From Russula earlei (taxonomy: Eukaryota > Basidiomycota > Agaricomycetes > Russulales > Russulaceae): 64,000 bases of DNA. Shown piece by piece: positions 31,143 through 43,348 of this stretch. Numbering within the stretch: position 1 is the first letter of the stretch; every line of letters begins with the position of its first letter. The notes beneath the pieces are model-generated. The model saw nothing but the letters and a program-made list of their open reading frames with translations. It did no database searches and had not been told where the DNA came from. Position numbers and translations under genes: made by a program. Where the stretch lies: contig JAGFNK010000030.1 in NCBI GenBank assembly GCA_025769875.1, positions 62,001-126,000 of the forward strand, read 5' to 3'.

Positions 31143-34100
31143 ATGACCACCATGGTTGACCGTCTTGATTCATCATCCGCGGACAGGATCAGAGATGATG
31201 AGTTCCTTGCCGACAAGAAGAGGGTAACCCCCCCCTTTTTTTTTCCCCCTCTCATTGCCCTATAAAACAACGCCGCTAATATGCACCATCTAGTTTGAGT
31301 CGTTCAAACTCGGCGGAGCCCCACTCGCGACACAGTCCAGGAGACATTCTCACTCACGTTCCCATTCTCGCAACGTTTCCATCTCTATTTCCCCCTCGCC
31401 CTCCCTTTCTTCTCACGATGTCTCCCTTTCGTCCTCTTCTATAACCTCGCTTTCACAGTTGACTTCTACTCTTCCTACAGTTGCAAAGCGTGGATCCCAC
31501 CATAGGCGCCGTTCATCCGTCTCCACCCGACGGGAGTCGGCCGAAGTCATGGGCGTTCCCCTCCCTGCCCTATCCACTTCCATCAGCGAAGATAACATTA
31601 GCTCTTGGCGACAAAGACTCTATTCGTCGTCGCGCTCTTTGGGCGCTCGAGGGTAAGCCGAGTGCAGATGGCTTCTCGCCCGTTGAGATCCCAGAGTTGA
31701 GCTCTCCTGAAATCGAACGGAGGATCTCTGAACTACGTATGAACAATTTTCTTTCCCTCCTGTTCTTTCTTTCTCTTCAGCTTATCACTTGATACAGCAA
31801 GCAAACCCTCGTTTCCGCCCTCTATCGGCAGCTTCCCTTCAGGCTTGAGCAGTCTCGCCAATATGCGCGACTCGTTTAGCAGTCGGGTGACTTCTATCAA
31901 AGATCAGCTCCATACCCTTGTCGAGGAAGAAGAAGAAGAAGAAGAAGAGGAACCAGAGCCATCTTCGTCGCCCTCGCTTCCTTCAGCTACCTTGCCCATT
32001 GTCGATCCGACATCTCCGACGCCTACCCGTGCACGTCACCGCCCTGCTGGTCTTCGCCTCCGCCCACTTTCGTTGAGCCCGGACAGGCTCCTGTCGACTG
32101 CCAGTCACGAACTCTCTACCCCAGCGCCTACACCTACCCCCTCTAAGCTATCTGGCCTCAAATCACTCACCCTTATTACATCCCCAAACTCGGTCTCGTC
32201 CCCTCCTGGGTCGGATGGCGCTCTTCCCAGCGCAACAGCCCTACATCCCCGCTCTATTGCCATTCCCCCGACTCATGCCGCGTCGTCCGCTTCGTTTTTT
32301 CGTCGGTCGTCGCTGACAGACAATACCTACTACTCAGGATCCTTGGACCCGTTCGAGGCTCCCAAAAAGCGTAGTAGCATCTCGTACAAGTCGCCCCTTC
32401 ATGGCCTTCCAACTCCAGAGCTCACACCCACCACTGATCATCGTGCGTCATCCGGATCGGACAGCGACTGGGGCCGCCCGTCGTCCGTCAGCAGTGAGCA
32501 GCACTTTCTCTACCAGTCCCAAGCTGCCCTGGTGGCACGCATATCGGATCTCGAAGCCGCACTCGCATTTCGTTTTCAGTCCCGCCCCGTTTCCCTCGCC
32601 GTTTCAGATACTTCTTCCAGCGGTCCAGAGCCGACTGACGAGATGCTGCGTCTCATCGCTGACCTCAAGGCCGAGCGAGACGAGCTGAAACGTGACATCG
32701 ATGGATGGCGCACTCGAGTCGCTTCTCTCGAAAAGCAGTCCGGTGCGCTTGCGCTTGCCTCCGTTCGCGCCGCGGAGGAGAACGCCGCCACCGTGTCGAA
32801 TCTGCAAGCGGAGCTTACGACCACCAAGGCGGATCTTCGAGTCTTGCAGGAGGAGACGCAGCGCGGCAAGGAGATAGCGCTTGAGCTCGAAGCGTGTTGG
32901 GTTGGAGTTGGTAGAAGAGCGTCGCCGTCGCTCCGAGCTCGAGAATACGTTGGAGGAATTGAGCCTGTTCAATGTGCCCACCCCGATCATCCCGGCACGT
33001 CGCGTAATGTCCACCGACTCGTGGAGCTCTGCGACGGACGTCGAGTCCCTTGATGGACACGTGTTACTCGGCCATGAGCTCAAGGCTGTGCAAGAGGTTG
33101 ACGAGGAACAGGACGCCTACTCAGATCAGGAGAATAATCTCATGGGGTACGAAGATGAGGAAGAAGGCGACGAAAGCTTCACAGCGCACGATGGATCGCC
33201 TTTCAGCTCACTAGAAGATATCCCGCGCTCGACGGCCCATTTGGTCTCTTCCGTCACGCCTTCACCGTCTCGCACGCCTTCACCTGGATTCCTTCCAGCG
33301 CACGTAAAACGTTCCTCACTCTCACGCGAGTGGTCCTTCCCTGCAAAGGGCGTCCCTCACACAACTTCCCCGCAACATTTACCCGAGGAGATAGACCGGT
33401 TCTTTGGATGCCTCGAGGACATTGGCGACTCACCGCCAACCTCTGGCCCAGTTTCGGTCACTACAAACCCGTTCTCTAGAGCCTTCTTCGGTGTTGAAGA
33501 TGATGGGGATGAATTACCTCCCTTTGTGCTTCCCGCAGATGTGGGCGTCGAAGTTGAGCCTCTGCTTGCCAACGATTCCGTAGCCTATGCTGGGCAAGGG
33601 CTTAGCATTGTCCTCGAAGAACCCGAGGGTGCTTTGGATTCGGGTGGAGATGATGAGTTCGTAGGCGAAAAGGACGAAGGCGGCATCAAGTTTACGTTCA
33701 AAATTCCCTCCGCTTTTGCCTCGCCTGAGTCTTCACAATCACCTTCACCAATGACGCCTGTGCTCCAGAGCCTGGTACACGAGCCCGTGCCGTATCACGA
33801 AACTGCAATCGACAGCGACGATGATGCTCCCTTTCCCCTCCCTATTCCGTCTCCCGTCTCCCACACTCGTGCCTCACCACCCTCGCCCTCTGCCATCCCC
33901 CGAGCAACCGCGCTGAAGCGGTTCGAGAGACCTGCCAAGTTCTGCCTTTCGCCTGTTTCACTGTCCCCGCCAGCGGTGTCGTCGCATATACCGCCGTCGA
34001 CGAAGCGTTGCGACACACGACCTTCATTCCTTCCCCAACCGATCACGAAGGCGGTCCCTGCGCCGACTTTTATTCCCCAGCCCGCCTCGAAGGCACCTTC

Positions 34101-34595
34101 CAGTATGTAAGTATACAACAGAGATGCGACCTGTTGAGCTCACGAAACCATTCCGCGCTCAGGCCTTTGGCCCAATTCCAATCTCAGTCGCCGTCCGGGA
34201 AGATTGCTGTGATACCGTCATCGACCAACGGCAGCGCGAACGCGACGGTCCGCCCGTTCGCCGCGCTGCAAAACCTCGCAAGCCTCATGCCCCTTCCATC
34301 ACCGTTCTCATGGTCTGGCATGCGCATCTCATCCGAAAGCGTGTCAACTGTCGAAACCAACATCAATAAAGCTAGAGAGCAGAATAAAGGTTTTGTGTCG
34401 AAGGAACGCCAACTCGCGCGGTTGCGCGAGCGCATGGCTGCTGAGGGGAGCACTGTTGTGGCCGATACTCAGATTTGTGTTAGGCAGCAGCAACCAGTGC
34501 CCGTGCTGGCTTGCAAGCGGTGTGTTGACCGCGTTGTGGCTTCCCTGAGCTTCTGGATAGAGCGTGTAATCAAATCCATGTTTTTCCCATGTTGA
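31143..34595 (+). CDS. Long Ser-rich coiled-coil protein, unknown function, two frame breaks
   Basis: Exons 31143-31223, 31294-31736, 31798-34106 and 34163-34595 give about 1,090 aa if the breaks are ignored. Order: short N-terminus; Ser/Arg/His-rich region; conserved block LGDKDSIRRRALWALEGK; a run of ten Glu (~31925); Ser/Pro-rich region; coiled coil (~32640-32960, ISDLEAAL...LIADLKAERDELKRDI...ELVEERRRRSELENTLEEL); acidic Ser/Pro-rich tail; C-terminal block with KERQLARLRERM. The frame changes by one base at ~31600 and again at ~32890, each inside an otherwise smooth protein. These could be sequence errors or real mutations. I recall similar Agaricomycete proteins, none with a known role. 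Confidence 0.7.
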
Positions 34596-37500
34596 TGGGA
34601 TTCTTTTTGTCCTTTGGCTGATGTCCCCTTGTCCTTTTCCTCCAAATACCTCTCGGACTTATCGGACAAGAAGTTGACGAGGTGTTGGTATCATTTTGTC
34701 TGCTCAACCTTCTATCTTCCTGTCACCTTGACACCACGTCTGACCCAACTCTCTTCCCTACATATCTCTTCTCCTTTGGCATACAGAAGAGCACACTCCC
34801 CCTTATCGTTGACATCTACATCGTTTCTTTTCTGGGCAGCGCCCCCTCCCCCCTCCTACCGTCAAGTTACGTTTTTTTTTGAACGATAATGTTGAAAAAG
34901 TTGTGTATCAGTCCACTCTACCACTCACCCCATCCACGCACAGAAGGTCGAAATCTCTTCATCCAGCTGACCCAGCTGTTTCGTTCTCTTGACCTCTTTT
35001 CTTGTTCTTGCGATTACATGACGGACATGCGTATATCTTTCTCTTTTTGCACCTGACTTATTTTTTTGTTTCGAATTCAGATCGAGACTACCGTATGCCC
35101 TCCACTTTGATTATGTGACCTTATTTATGCCTGTCGTGTTGCGCTGTTGGTCCGTAAGCGACGTAGACGTGTGCGAAATAGCGGAGGCATGGTGAGTTTG
35201 TCACTTTGCAACCCTCGAAATTAACATCCCGGAGCATATGCTAACCGGATGTCCTCGTTCGGACGCCTCCCATTCTTCCTCAGCAACTGCAAGAGCCGGT
35301 ATACGATGGATGCATATTTCAATGAATTTGGTCTTGTCGTTCCTGTCGCCTGAGTGAGTGCCCGAGTGAGGGAAAACCCGACCGAACGAGGGCATCAGAA
35401 TACCGTGTGGTATTGTGATGGAACTGAGATCTCGAGCGAAGTGCCTGCGAGATGCCAACCCGACGTCACTCGTTGGTGCGCTGCGCTTTCCGGACGTCTG
35501 AGTCCTCGTCCGCTCTCATTCATTCGCTGTCCGCCCACATTCGGTGCCTGATTTGCGGCGGCGAACGCGGGTTTCAAACGGACGACAAGGCGCGGCCGCC
35601 GAAGAGACGCACAACCCCCCCGTGCCCGATGACGATCAGTTCTTTCTCCTGGCGCGCGGCATCAAAGAGAAAGCACGAGGTGACGGTCGTGGTTGTGTGC
35701 TATTCGCTCCTCTCTCTCATCACTCACCTTCTGGTTCTCGTTCGTTCGTTCGTGACACCCCATGGTGGTAGGCCATTCATTGGCGGATGCAACGATCGAA
35801 TCGATGATCGAGGAGCATTGGCAATAGCGCGCGTGGACGCGCGATCCGACCGCGATTTCTGCTGCGTCCTGCCTGCATCGTGCACTGGGGCTGTATCGGT
35901 ATCGGTATCGGTATCGGTACCGATCCCGTTATTGTTACCGTATGTGCTAGTGCAGTAGCACCGACCGAGAAGAGGACGTCTTTTGAAAAGCAGACGGGGG
36001 GCCGTGCCTGACCGGTTTTCCGCATAGAAAACCTGTGAATAAAAAATTTTCGCTGGTGCTCCTTCTTGAAACCTGGGCTGGCATCTTCTCGAAGCTGCTG
36101 CTGTACCTCCATTCCCGAGTGACCCCGCACCGAGTGATATCTTCGGTGCGGTGATCCACCTCGGAAGCGGTCATTGTGCGCCACAGACCCACTTTACTGG
36201 AAACGGGGCAGTGGCACCCACCGGTGAGCATCGCTTCGCCCTGGGAGGCGGTGATCCCTTGCTGTCCATGTATCTGATAAGTTCTTTTCTTTCTTTCAGT
36301 AATGGTACGCTGGTACGCTCATTCTCATCCATCCATGCCGGGTGCAGGACCCCGGTCACCGTGACAAAACAAATCGTTACGTGGCTATACGCCAGGACAG
36401 TGCGATGCCTCCGTCGGTGAATTCTCCTCTGAGAGCAGAGCAAGCATGGGTGGAAAAAAAAAAGAGATTATATTATTGACCTGGCCCCCACGCCGGGGCC
36501 GACGACTCGGAAGACCCCTGATCGAGATCACCCAGACGGGAACTGTTGTCCACTAACAGTTGGGTCCTCTCATTCATATAAACGGACACCTTTTTGTGTG
36601 AAAATGGGAGGTCAGGAATGTACATGCGAGACATTGAGATTCGCTTGGGCACCAGTCCCTCTCCCTCGGAACGCCGCTTCCGTATCAGGGATGTGAATAT
36701 CACACACACCACACTGAGCGAAGGGCCGGTCGTGATTTGCTTTTCTTGGAATGACAATCGTTCGCACGAAAAGAGTCGGTTACGTCCACTTTTGCCTGAG
36801 GACCAGGCACTAGGTTGAGATCGTGTTGCGCTGTGGCTTTGATTGATTGACAGATGCTTCTACGGTTGTGGCAGACTTTGACGGTTACGTTACCGTACCA
36901 CAGTGCTAGACCAAGTTGGCTACCACCCCCCACCACGAGCACCTGGCAACTCGGCCAGCCAGCCGAGGTGCGAGGTGTGCGGTCGCGTCAGTGTTCTGGG
37001 CTGCTGGCCACTGCATGGGTGTTGACTGAGTAGTGTCTTGTCATCAGAATGCAAAGCTTCTTGGTCCGAAAGCCTCTGTCTGGCGTGAGGATCTGACCGG
37101 GGAGAAGGCTCCATGTCGCTATCGCTACGTATTAATACTATCTCTACCATCTCTAATTCTAATTACAATCAGGGAGGCTTCTGTGACAGAAATCCATTTT
37201 GTTTACCTCACCTCAGTCCGCCTGATTCACCCTCTTTTTCCATGGAGGCATCTGAAAGGAGATAAGCTTGCGTTTCCACCCCGCACCAAAATCGCTAGCC
37301 TGTTGCCACCTTCATTTTCCCCCCCCCCCTCTCCACGTGCTTCCGACGTCGTTAGTCCCTTCGTCGAGAGCACGATAATTTTTTTGGGAAGGGCTCCTCT
37401 CGACGTGGTCCAAGCTAACGCGACAAGGGGGTTCAAAAAATGAGCCGGCGAAAACAAAAACTGAACCTGTGTGGCAGGCCTGGACCTCTTGCAATTGAAA

Positions 37501-38449
37501 CTCCATTTTCCGGTGAGACAGCAGGCCTCCATTCTCAGGATTTATTCGGAATGGCGCTCCTTCAATTTCGGTGGTCACACACACACAACGAGCAATCACC
37601 CGACTTCCGGAGGCACGAGTTTCGCATAAGCACCGGTTGCATAAGCACTTCCTAAGGAGCCACGGAGCCACCAGCAGCCACACCCCATGAGGCCGATGGT
37701 GGTGTCGGTCGGTGAGGGGTCGAAGCACTCCCTAGATCTATCTGTGTCATCGTGAAGCGTAGTTTCGATTCCTGCCAATTCAACAACTGACATGACATGG
37801 CGTAGTGCTAAGGATGCTAAGAGGTCATGTACCTGGGCTGCCGCCTCTGGGTGCCAAATGCTGACGTCCATTCTAGGCAGCGCAAGGCAGTGAGGGCAGT
37901 CGGCACTCGAAGGAGGCTCGAGTGTTCTGGACCCGGACGGGTGTCTGGCACCGCAGTTGTCACTCGACCCTCGCCTAATCTCTTTTTTTAACTAAAACTA
38001 AAGAATGGTGTCTCACTCACTCCCAGGGCCGATTCGTCTGACTTTCGGTTAGGTCAGGTTAGCCAGTCCCAAGATAGGACGCGTTCCCCACGGCCTTTCA
38101 GACACGCCGTGACCGCGCCCTTTGGCTAAGCGATAGCGACGGGCGTCTGCCACTCCGGCGCACTCAACCCCAAATAAGTTAATTTATCAAAAAGGCAACG
38201 GGGGCCTGCAACAGTGTCAAAAAATCGTCTTTTACTGTCTTTTTCCCCCCTCGATCAATCGCTAATAATAATATAATTACTCCTGTCCATGGTCCCCCAG
38301 CTTCTTTTTCAGACTAGCGCATCGCTCAAATGGCCTAAAGGCTGGCGCATACGCCGTGCGAACTCGGTGGACGTTTCTCTCTTTCCTCTCTACCTCTCTC
38401 TTTGCTATTTATCAACTCATCTGGCTGATTTTTAAGCCCTTGCACGTTG
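34596..38449. other. 3.85-kb stretch without a recognisable gene
   Basis: It holds the T/C-rich 3' region of the coiled-coil gene (34600-35080), a GGTATC repeat at 35895-35930, a C-run near 37320, and the AT-rich upstream region of the Zn2Cys6 gene (38160-38440). Frames of 60-170 codons occur on both strands, but none shows protein-like composition or splice continuity. No tRNA-like structure found. Confidence 0.4.
35895..35930. repeat. (GGTATC)n short tandem repeat ending in a palindrome
   Basis: GGTATC is repeated about four times, then GGTACC and the inverted GATCCCG follow, so the tract can fold back on itself. No gene overlaps it. Confidence 0.6.
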
Positions 38450-40171
38450 ATGTCGTGCCCCCTCCACGAGCGCTGTACTTGTCTCATTACTTCCCTTCCA
38501 TTTACCGCACCCTTGACTGCGACGAGTTCCCCCCACCTTACTCCTCACATGAGCAACATCCTCGTCGGTTATGAATGGACTACTCCTCTGGTCACCTCCT
38601 CCGCGGCGTGGTACCCTCTCGAGCCCGTCATGATACAGCCTCCGATGTCGCACTCTGGACAGGAAATCTCGCAATCTGAGTGCTATCGTCTCGGCGACGC
38701 GCACGGTGCCTTGTCACTTTACGGTGCGTATCATCGTGAGTCCCACGCCAATGAGCATGAGAACAAGCCAGTACCGGTTACTCGCGACCAAGTACTATCT
38801 TTCCTGATTTTGATGCTCTGTCCCATGCTTATGCCAATTCAGTTTACAATGCAGTACCCGCAACCCACGCCATACATACAAGGAATTTCTCGAATGACCA
38901 TGTCCAGCAATTATCCTGCCCCATTGGTACCGCTGCTGCAAGCTCATCAAAACGCGTCTGTCACTGCGAGCCATGACGAACTGTCGGCCATGGAATCGGT
39001 TATCAACCTTGACCAGTCCACCACATTTGATGAGCCGCCACCTCCCTATCCGACCGGCGGATTGCTCGTCAGCCCCTTGAGCGACCTCTTCTCGCAATCT
39101 GCCCTTCTGCCTCCTGAATGCCTTTCGAGCTCTGGGACAATTACACCGTCACCCCTGGCACCTGTTCCTCAGCGCCACAGTTCCCTGTATCAGGTACTGA
39201 AGCAAGACTCTCAAGCCTCACCCGCGCAAGGCACGGCGCAATCTGGCGTGTCATCGATCGCACACGCTCTTGAGCCGCAGGAACTGCAGGCACTGCGGGC
39301 GCCTCCGTCTTGCACGCCCATGCTCAGGAATACGCGGCGCACGACGGTTTGCGCCTCGGATTCAGTATTGAGTGTCAGCGAGTTAGCGTCAACATCTCTT
39401 GCGGTTGTGGGGGCGGACTCAAGTTCCCGAATTCCCACCATGGCGCCATCTGTTCACCCCCCTGTTTCCTCCGCAACGCCCCCGTGCGCAGCGATGAAGG
39501 CGCAAAATGGGTCTGTCGTAACACCCTCGCAAGGTCACACACTAGCGCAATCTCTCACTGAGGCTACGACCCACGATTACGACACGCTCCCGCGCCTCCG
39601 TAAGGTAAGCGTCCCTGGCCCCTCTCTGGCATGCCGTATCGCCTACATATTTACGACATCTCTCTCTTCAGCTACAGCCTGCGTTGCCGGGATCCACCAA
39701 AGAAGACAAATCTACTGCATCAAGCCCGCTTTCACCCTTGTCATCGCGCCCGTCGTCTTCTATGGGCGCTCCGGTAGCGTCCTCACGCGACAGCAAGGGT
39801 AATCTGGAGTCGGCTTTCACTCTGCCACTATTAGGGCGCAAGCGCCCCGTCTTGCGTGCAAAGTTGGCATGCCTCTTCTGTCGCCGGCGGAAGATACAGT
39901 GCCGCCCCTCAGCCGGCGACCACCAGGAGAATAGTTGCCAGTGAGTTTTCTTTTTTTCTCCGATTGCTTTTTTTCTTTCTTTTTCATGTCTTGGGCGCTG
40001 ATCGTCATCCGCTCTCTGTGTAGGCAGTGTGCGAAGCGGTCCAGACAGTGCGAGTACCCGGAGATGACTTGGCGCGGTCGGGGAAGAAAGCGGTCGCGCC
40101 CGGAGCTCGAGGAGAGCGACTACGAAGAGGACTCGCCATCATCTCTCCCAAAGTCAAGGCGGGTTTCCTAA
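38450..40171 (+). CDS. Zn(II)2Cys6 transcription factor with C-terminal cluster
   Basis: A nuclear DNA-binding regulator. Exons end/start at 39604|39672 and 39940|40024, both phase-consistent; the last two give the fungal binuclear cluster Cys-x2-Cys-x6-Cys-x11-Cys-x2-Cys-x6-Cys (ACLFCRRRKIQC ... SCQQCAKRSRQCEYP) near the C-terminus, followed by a basic RGRGRKRSR tail and an acidic end. The N-terminal ~380 residues are Ser/Pro/Thr-rich with a PPPPY motif (~39040). About 523 aa from the ATG at 38450; an alternative ATG is at 38549. A further intron near 38724-38842 is possible but its borders are unclear. Target genes unknown. Confidence 0.8.
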
Positions 40172-42210
40172 ATTTCGCTCAGCCCCGGAGTCCCGAGCGC
40201 CTCGTCGTCTGCCTCGGTCACGTCTCTGCTATCTCACCTTGTACTTACTTCCCTTTTGTCTTGTTCTCGTTTCCATGCTTTGCTCGTCGTCTCGTCTTGC
40301 TTTTCTCTCACCTCTTGCTCGTCATTGACTACTCTGAACACCAGAAATTCCAAAGTGGACGTAACGTTCGGTCCATCGTAATCGCTTTCTCCTTGTGAGC
40401 GTTGTGTAGCATATAGGTAGCCGTTGGTACAGCACGTCGTTATTCTCTCATTGTATTTATGTAAGTATTCACACAGTCTGCCTACCTTAGTTACAGCAGC
40501 CCACCCGTCGTTCTATCATAACCCTGGACAGCATGGCGAAAGTCGAAGGACTCGCGACAGAATAAATTCTTCGCGCCGATTTTGGATCCAAACGCGATTT
40601 AGCGATGAGTGGCCTGACCTGATGGTCAGACAGGCCTGTCAAGGGCTTTAATTGAACGGTAAATGGTCGAACACCAGTCAATAGATTGCCCGCGCGATCA
40701 CTGGCCGTTCTGACCGACGAACCCGCGGGGTCTGCGGGCGCGAACGTCAAGGAGCATCACATGGATTCAATGGGCGAGTCTGGTCAATGTAGACGTTCTG
40801 AAATTTTTTGCGTAGAGACGGCAAGTCTAAATTCCCGCGATAGCCCAAGACGCCGCTCCATCGCTAGTAACACACCCTTGATACTCGGGGATTCACGATC
40901 GGCTTCGAAATGTCAATTCAATGTGGGCCATTGCAGGGGCTCGGAGACCGCTGCCTATGGCGCAGCACGAGTGAGTGATCGACTCGGAGCACGACTGTGA
41001 CCCTCAAAGCCGACACTGGACTTGCAGAGGCACCGCAAGTCATGACCATGACCAGGTGCCTTCCTCTACATTGCAGGGACTTGGATTTCCAGGGCTGGTA
41101 TATCACCGGGTCTGCGACGTTTGCGAACGGCGGTCGTCTCCCTGCCTGCCAGCGCGCGGTGAGCACCGCAGCCGCCCACAGCAATGGTCGGGTTCTTCTC
41201 CGGCGGCCGACGGGAGGCGCTTGCCTGAGCCGAGCATGAAGTGCTGGTTGGTATTGTACACGTACACCCCTTGACTAGCGGGTGAGGATCAAAAGGAAGC
41301 CCCTCCTGTTGTGCTGGCTTGTCGGGGGAGACGGCGATACGGTCCAGCGTGACAAAACCGAAAATTTTTGCGCGGGGGAGGGGGGGGGTTCCTTCCTTAA
41401 ATTCTCACTTCTGCGACGCAGAAGAAAGTGCTCCATTGTTGGGGGTCGCGAGTGCCCTCCTCCTCGCAACTGTTTTCCTTTTCCTGCCCTCCCATGGCGG
41501 AGTTAGCGGGCGGCCAGCCTCTTGTTCCCTGTCACAATGGTGAATGCAGGTTGCCCCGCCCGTTTGATGAGCCAACACGGAGTGGGGGCCGTAGCGCTGA
41601 GAGAAGGATGTCCAGCCGGAGACGGAGAGGCTGACAACACCGTCGGGGTGCCCTTTAGAATTGGGGCTTTGGAGCCCGACTTGGAGCAACGGAGACGAAT
41701 ACGACAGCCAAAAGAACGCCATGTTCGGAATCGTTGTCAGCAGGCGCAGGCGGCGCTTTAGATGTGGGTTGGAATGGCCTCCCCCCCCCCCCCCCCCCTC
41801 ACTTTCAGTGTTCGAAGGCGACCAGTTAGATGGATGTGCCCTTGAATCCGGCCCAGAAAGATATGTGGATGACTTTCTTTTTTGGCAACCACAGATGTTG
41901 TAGCTCCTGATTGGCCGAGTCCCGTGTGCCTAGTCATGTCTTTGACAGGCCCTCCGGATTAAGAACGTCCTAGATCGTTATGATTGTTCGCCTTCGGATG
42001 TGTTCGTTCCAGGCCAGCAGAAGACGTACTAATGGGGACGGCGTTGTGCTATGGGTATCAAGGGACTACAAGGTTCTTGTGGAAGAAGCACAATTTCACC
42101 AAGCGGGGACTATCTCACCACTGATTGGTGATGTACCTTCGAGCATCACGAGAGGCGTTCTATGACCTGTGAAATATCGATGGGCCCACATAGAAACTTT
42201 AACGCCATAT
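40172..42210. other. 2-kb intergenic stretch, no gene seen
   Basis: It begins with a CT-rich 3' region of the Zn2Cys6 gene. It contains a C homopolymer of ~20 bp near 41780-41798 and a G-run near 41383. The open frames look compositional. Confidence 0.4.
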
Positions 42211-42665
42211 TCACATCTCACGAACTAAAGATAATAGGTCTAAGCGCCCGTTCGGCAGGCTCCAGGACTTGGGACGCTCGAGGTCGGTGTCGGTGACAGC
42301 ACGCTGACGTATTTCATCCATTTGTGTGGAAAATTCCCCAAGGAGATGCCAACTCTGCGAACGCTCTTTACGAACCCAAGGTACCATCATGATCCTGTCG
42401 AGTACACTCATGGGCAGTAGACCATGACCTGAGGAGATGAACAAGGTAGAGGGTAGCGTTTCGAGTTTGATGCCTTTGCAGGACACACAGAGGTGAACGA
42501 TGCTATTCATCTTCATCTGCCTAGGAAATGATGCAGGGTTAGAAATCGCAGGGTTAGGGATTGATTGATTGTCACAAGGTTTGCGCCGACGAGCAGACCT
42601 TGAGAATACGAACGGGTGAGAATACAGGATTCTTTCGAAGCAGCGCGTCCCAAGAAGGGGGCACA
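42211..42665 (-). CDS. Possible unknown gene, head to head with NDUFA4-like gene
   Basis: The minus frame 42516-42211 encodes 101 residues of ordinary protein composition (MNSIVHLCVSCKGIKLE ... MMVPWVRKERSQSWHLLGEF ... ERPKSW) with a normal stop. An intron with GTCTGC at 42598 and an acceptor before 42520 or 42516 would join an upstream exon at ~42665-42599; the start codon is not certain and the gene may begin further up. I do not recognise the family. It sits 230 bp from the divergent NDUFA4-like gene, leaving room for a shared promoter. Confidence 0.4.
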
Positions 42666-42894
42666 TCCCGTTGTGTACTAGCACAATGCACGAACCTTCT
42701 GCAAGGTTTGTTGCACACACAGACTGTCTTCAGTTTGAGTTCGGAGCAAGTCGGATCCCCGAGCGAGCGTGAGATAACAATCCGGCAACGAGCGGAAAGT
42801 CGCAACGCAACACCGAAAGTAAAAAATGAAATAATAGTTTGCTTTGCTCTACACCACCCCCTCAATATTCGTCTTATCGGAAATTCCTGGGCCC

Positions 42895-43348
42895 ATGCGC
42901 AAGTCTTTCATGAGGAACTGGTGGGCCGTCGAGGTACGTATCAACTTTGACCAAAACCGGTCCACCCCTTGAGCTCCGTCTCGCCAGGCTATTCCAATGT
43001 GAGCTCCGTATTCGCATGCACGCCCGAATCGCTAATCATGTGCAGCTACGTCGTCGTCGGCGCCACTATGCTTGGGAGTGCGTGGTACCTCACGCACCTC
43101 GCACGCGGTCCAGCCGGTGAGTCCTCCGCACGCCATGTCCCAAATTTCTCAGAATACCGAGTCCATCCATAGTCATTTGGACCAAGTCCAATCCTACCCC
43201 CTGGAATGACGTGAAGCAGGACGAGAATGTCAAGTTGATGGCCGTCAATCAGAAATTCGAGAAGAGGTTCGTCCCCGCGTCCTGCTTATCGTTGGCATGG
43301 CATCAGCTCACTTGTCTCTCGTGTAGCTGGACGCGCGATAGGCTTTGA
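42895..43348 (+). CDS. NDUFA4: NDUFA4/MLRQ-type respiratory-chain subunit
   Basis: A small single-pass inner-membrane subunit first assigned to complex I and later to cytochrome oxidase in animals; fungal members are annotated as MLRQ subunit. Five exons (42895-42933, 42988-42998, 43046-43116, 43173-43266, 43327-43348) sum to 237 nt, 78 aa. Landmarks: RNWWAVEAIPIYVVVG with the membrane helix, SAWYLTHLARGP, WTKSNPTPWN and KFEKSWTRDRL at the C-terminus, as in the family. All introns are GT-AG and 47-60 nt. The second exon is only 11 nt (GCTATTCCAAT), so no single frame shows the gene. Confidence 0.85.

Noticed and set aside
34596..38449. Search for tRNA, 5S rRNA or snRNA genes in the large gaps
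   Set aside because: I found no B-box-like GGTTCGANTCC or clear cloverleaf; an RNA model search would be needed to exclude them fully.
38356..38574. 72-codon frame with a hydrophobic start before the Zn2Cys6 gene
   Set aside because: It overlaps the upstream and 5' region of the transcription factor in another frame and looks like chance.
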